13,742 bases of DNA from an uncultured Bacillota bacterium (lineage in GTDB: Bacteria; Bacillota_I; Bacilli_A; Erysipelotrichales; Erysipelotrichaceae): positions 1 to 13,742 of the forward strand of contig CASEHR010000148.1 of NCBI GenBank assembly GCA_949287785.1. Direction: 5' to 3'. Positions 12,940 through 13,742 of the stretch are shown one piece after another. The notes under the pieces were generated by a model. That model was given only the letters and a program-made list of their open reading frames with translations. It made no database searches and was not told where the DNA came from. Each line of letters starts with the position of its first letter. Position 1 is the stretch's first letter. The translations under genes and the position numbers were made by a program.

Positions 12940-13640
12940 ATGATATCATTTGGGGAAAAAACAGTGTCAACGAAGCGCTGAGAGGCAAAAGGGTTCTGGA
13001 ACTCTACACTAATGACAGATATTATCTCAATATCGCCCGACGTGAAGGATTGGCATATCAGGAACTCAACAAGGCGGAACTGGATAAGATGGCCGACGGT
13101 AATCATCAGGGAGTCGTCGCCAAGATCTTCGCATATAGATCATATGCGCTTGATGATATCATCGTAAAGGAGAACGGTCTGATCGTCATGCTGGATGGTC
13201 TGGAGGACCCCCGTAATCTCGGTGCGATCATCAGGACTGCCGATTGTGTCAATGCTGATGGCATCATCTATCGCAAGGACCGCAGTGTCCATGTGACGCC
13301 GACAGTTGCCAAGGTAGCCAGCGGGGCTTTGGAATACGTCAGATGTGTCGAAGTGACCAATCTTGTCGAGACGCTGAGAAAATTGAAAGAGAACGGATAC
13401 TGGGTCGTCGGTACCGACGCGAGCGCCGGGATCGGATATACAGATATAAGCTATGATATGAATACCGTTATCGTCATCGGATCGGAAGGCAAAGGAATCT
13501 CCAGACTCGTTTTAAAAGAGTGTGATCATATCGTCAGGATGCCGCTGCTTGGCCATGTCAATTCACTGAATGCGTCGGTAGCAGCGGGAATCATGTTATA
13601 TGAAGTATTGCGAAGCAGGGATAAGAAAAGCACTTTTTGA
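12936..13640 (+). CDS. rlmB: TrmH-family 23S rRNA 2'-O-methyltransferase (RlmB-like)
   Basis: A SpoU/TrmH-class SAM-dependent RNA 2'-O-methyltransferase, by homology methylating G2251 (E. coli numbering) in the peptidyl-transferase loop of 23S rRNA. At 234 residues it is near the usual 243-249. The N-terminal substrate-binding domain (about 1-65) starts with IIWGKNSVNEAL. The knotted SPOUT domain carries motif 1 NLGAIIRTA (94-102), motif 2 VIGSEGKGIS (180-189) and motif 3 MPLLGHVNSLNAS (202-214). The ATG overlaps the mrnC stop (ATGA at 12936-12939). An RlmB-type annotation is favoured over a generic TrmH because of length, the WGKNSVNEAL start and the mrnC neighbour. The stop codon lies in the loop of a hairpin. 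Confidence 0.94.
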   Translation: MNDIIWGKNSVNEALRGKRVLELYTNDRYYLNIARREGLAYQELNKAELDKMADGNHQGVVAKIFAYRSYALDDIIVKENGLIVMLDGLEDPRNLGAIIRTADCVNADGIIYRKDRSVHVTPTVAKVASGALEYVRCVEVTNLVETLRKLKENGYWVVGTDASAGIGYTDISYDMNTVIVIGSEGKGISRLVLKECDHIVRMPLLGHVNSLNASVAAGIMLYEVLRSRDKKSTF

Positions 13641-13650
13641 TAAAGTGCTT
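13628..13650 (+). repeat. Hairpin spanning the rlmB stop codon
   Basis: A 9-bp stem AAGCACTTT/AAAGTGCTT (13628-13636 with 13642-13650) has a TTGAT loop containing most of the rlmB TGA. It is not followed by a T-tract, so it is not a standard terminator. It may protect the mRNA 3' end or contribute to termination together with the next hairpin. Confidence 0.6.
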
Positions 13651-13662
13651 CAGACTGTTGAC

Positions 13663-13706
13663 AAATAGCTATCTCAATTAGGCTTTCCTGATGAGATAGC
13701 TATTTT
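13663..13706 (+). terminator. Operon terminator after rlmB
   Basis: A perfect 14-bp stem, AAATAGCTATCTCA (13663-13676) with its complement at 13692-13705, has a 15-base loop with a small AGG/CCT inner pairing and runs into TTTT and a T/A-rich tail. A TTGACA at 13658-13663 abuts the left arm but has no matching -10 box. The remaining bases to 13742 are AT-rich and hold a small TATCATC/GATGATA dyad (13718-13732) but no gene start that I can support. Confidence 0.8.
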
Positions 13707-13742
13707 ATATATGTCTTTATCATCTGATGATATAAAAAAAGA

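Noticed and set aside
13658..13686. TTGACA after rlmB as a promoter for a downstream gene
   Set aside because: No -10-like hexamer occurs at 15-19 bases (the region reads AGGCTTTCC), and the box is part of the flank of a terminator stem.
1..13742. CRISPR arrays, IS elements, phage genes, toxin-antitoxin pairs
   Set aside because: No spaced direct repeats, transposase or integrase motifs, or paired small ORFs with toxin or antitoxin features were found.

Overview
The window looks like chromosomal core sequence from a low-to-moderate-GC Bacillota (Firmicutes). Supporting signs are a HrcA/CIRCE-controlled groESL operon, strong AGGAG Shine-Dalgarno sites, Mini-ribonuclease III between cysS and a TrmH-family rRNA methyltransferase, and SigA-type TTGACA/TATAAT promoters. 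Heavy use of GAT/ATC codons and the protein sequences suggest an Erysipelotrichia-like lineage; that placement is a guess. There is no phage, IS element, CRISPR array or obvious island.

Layout. (1) 2-916: 3' part of an acidic, probably exported protein, cut by the window edge. (2) 996-1739: a zinc-ribbon protein, AT-richer than its neighbours. (3) 1744-1942: two terminators and a leftward tRNA-Leu(GAG), whose promoter is interleaved with the rightward typA promoter. (4) 2006-3835: typA/bipA. (5) 3832-5862: CIRCE element, groES, groEL, terminator. (6) 5876-7389: a short promoter-plus-hairpin unit, then an unrecognised 464-aa protein. (7) 7420-8546: glycolytic gap with its own promoter, candidate operator and terminator. 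(8) 8561-13706: one apparent operon made of a membrane-anchored HTH protein with an RCC1-like propeller and an Fn3-like domain, a 61-aa ORF, a DUF2238/YjdF-like membrane protein, cysS, mrnC and rlmB, closed by a strong hairpin.

How the genes relate: most serve translation and protein homeostasis (tRNA-Leu, TypA, GroES/GroEL, CysRS, Mini-III for 23S rRNA maturation, RlmB-type 23S rRNA methylation), plus central glycolysis. The accessory content is the membrane HTH/RCC1 gene with its two small partners, placed first in the operon that feeds cysS-mrnC-rlmB.

The most notable pattern is regulatory. Three genes that begin transcription units (typA, the 464-aa gene, the HTH/RCC1 gene) have no Shine-Dalgarno site and carry a perfect TATAAT ending only 6 or 8 nt before the ATG, so their mRNAs should be leaderless. 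In two of them the only -35-like sequence is the T-tract of the preceding terminator. Genes inside operons, and groES and gap, use Shine-Dalgarno sites. Leaderless starts are not usually considered characteristic of Bacillota, so this mixed system deserves an experimental check.
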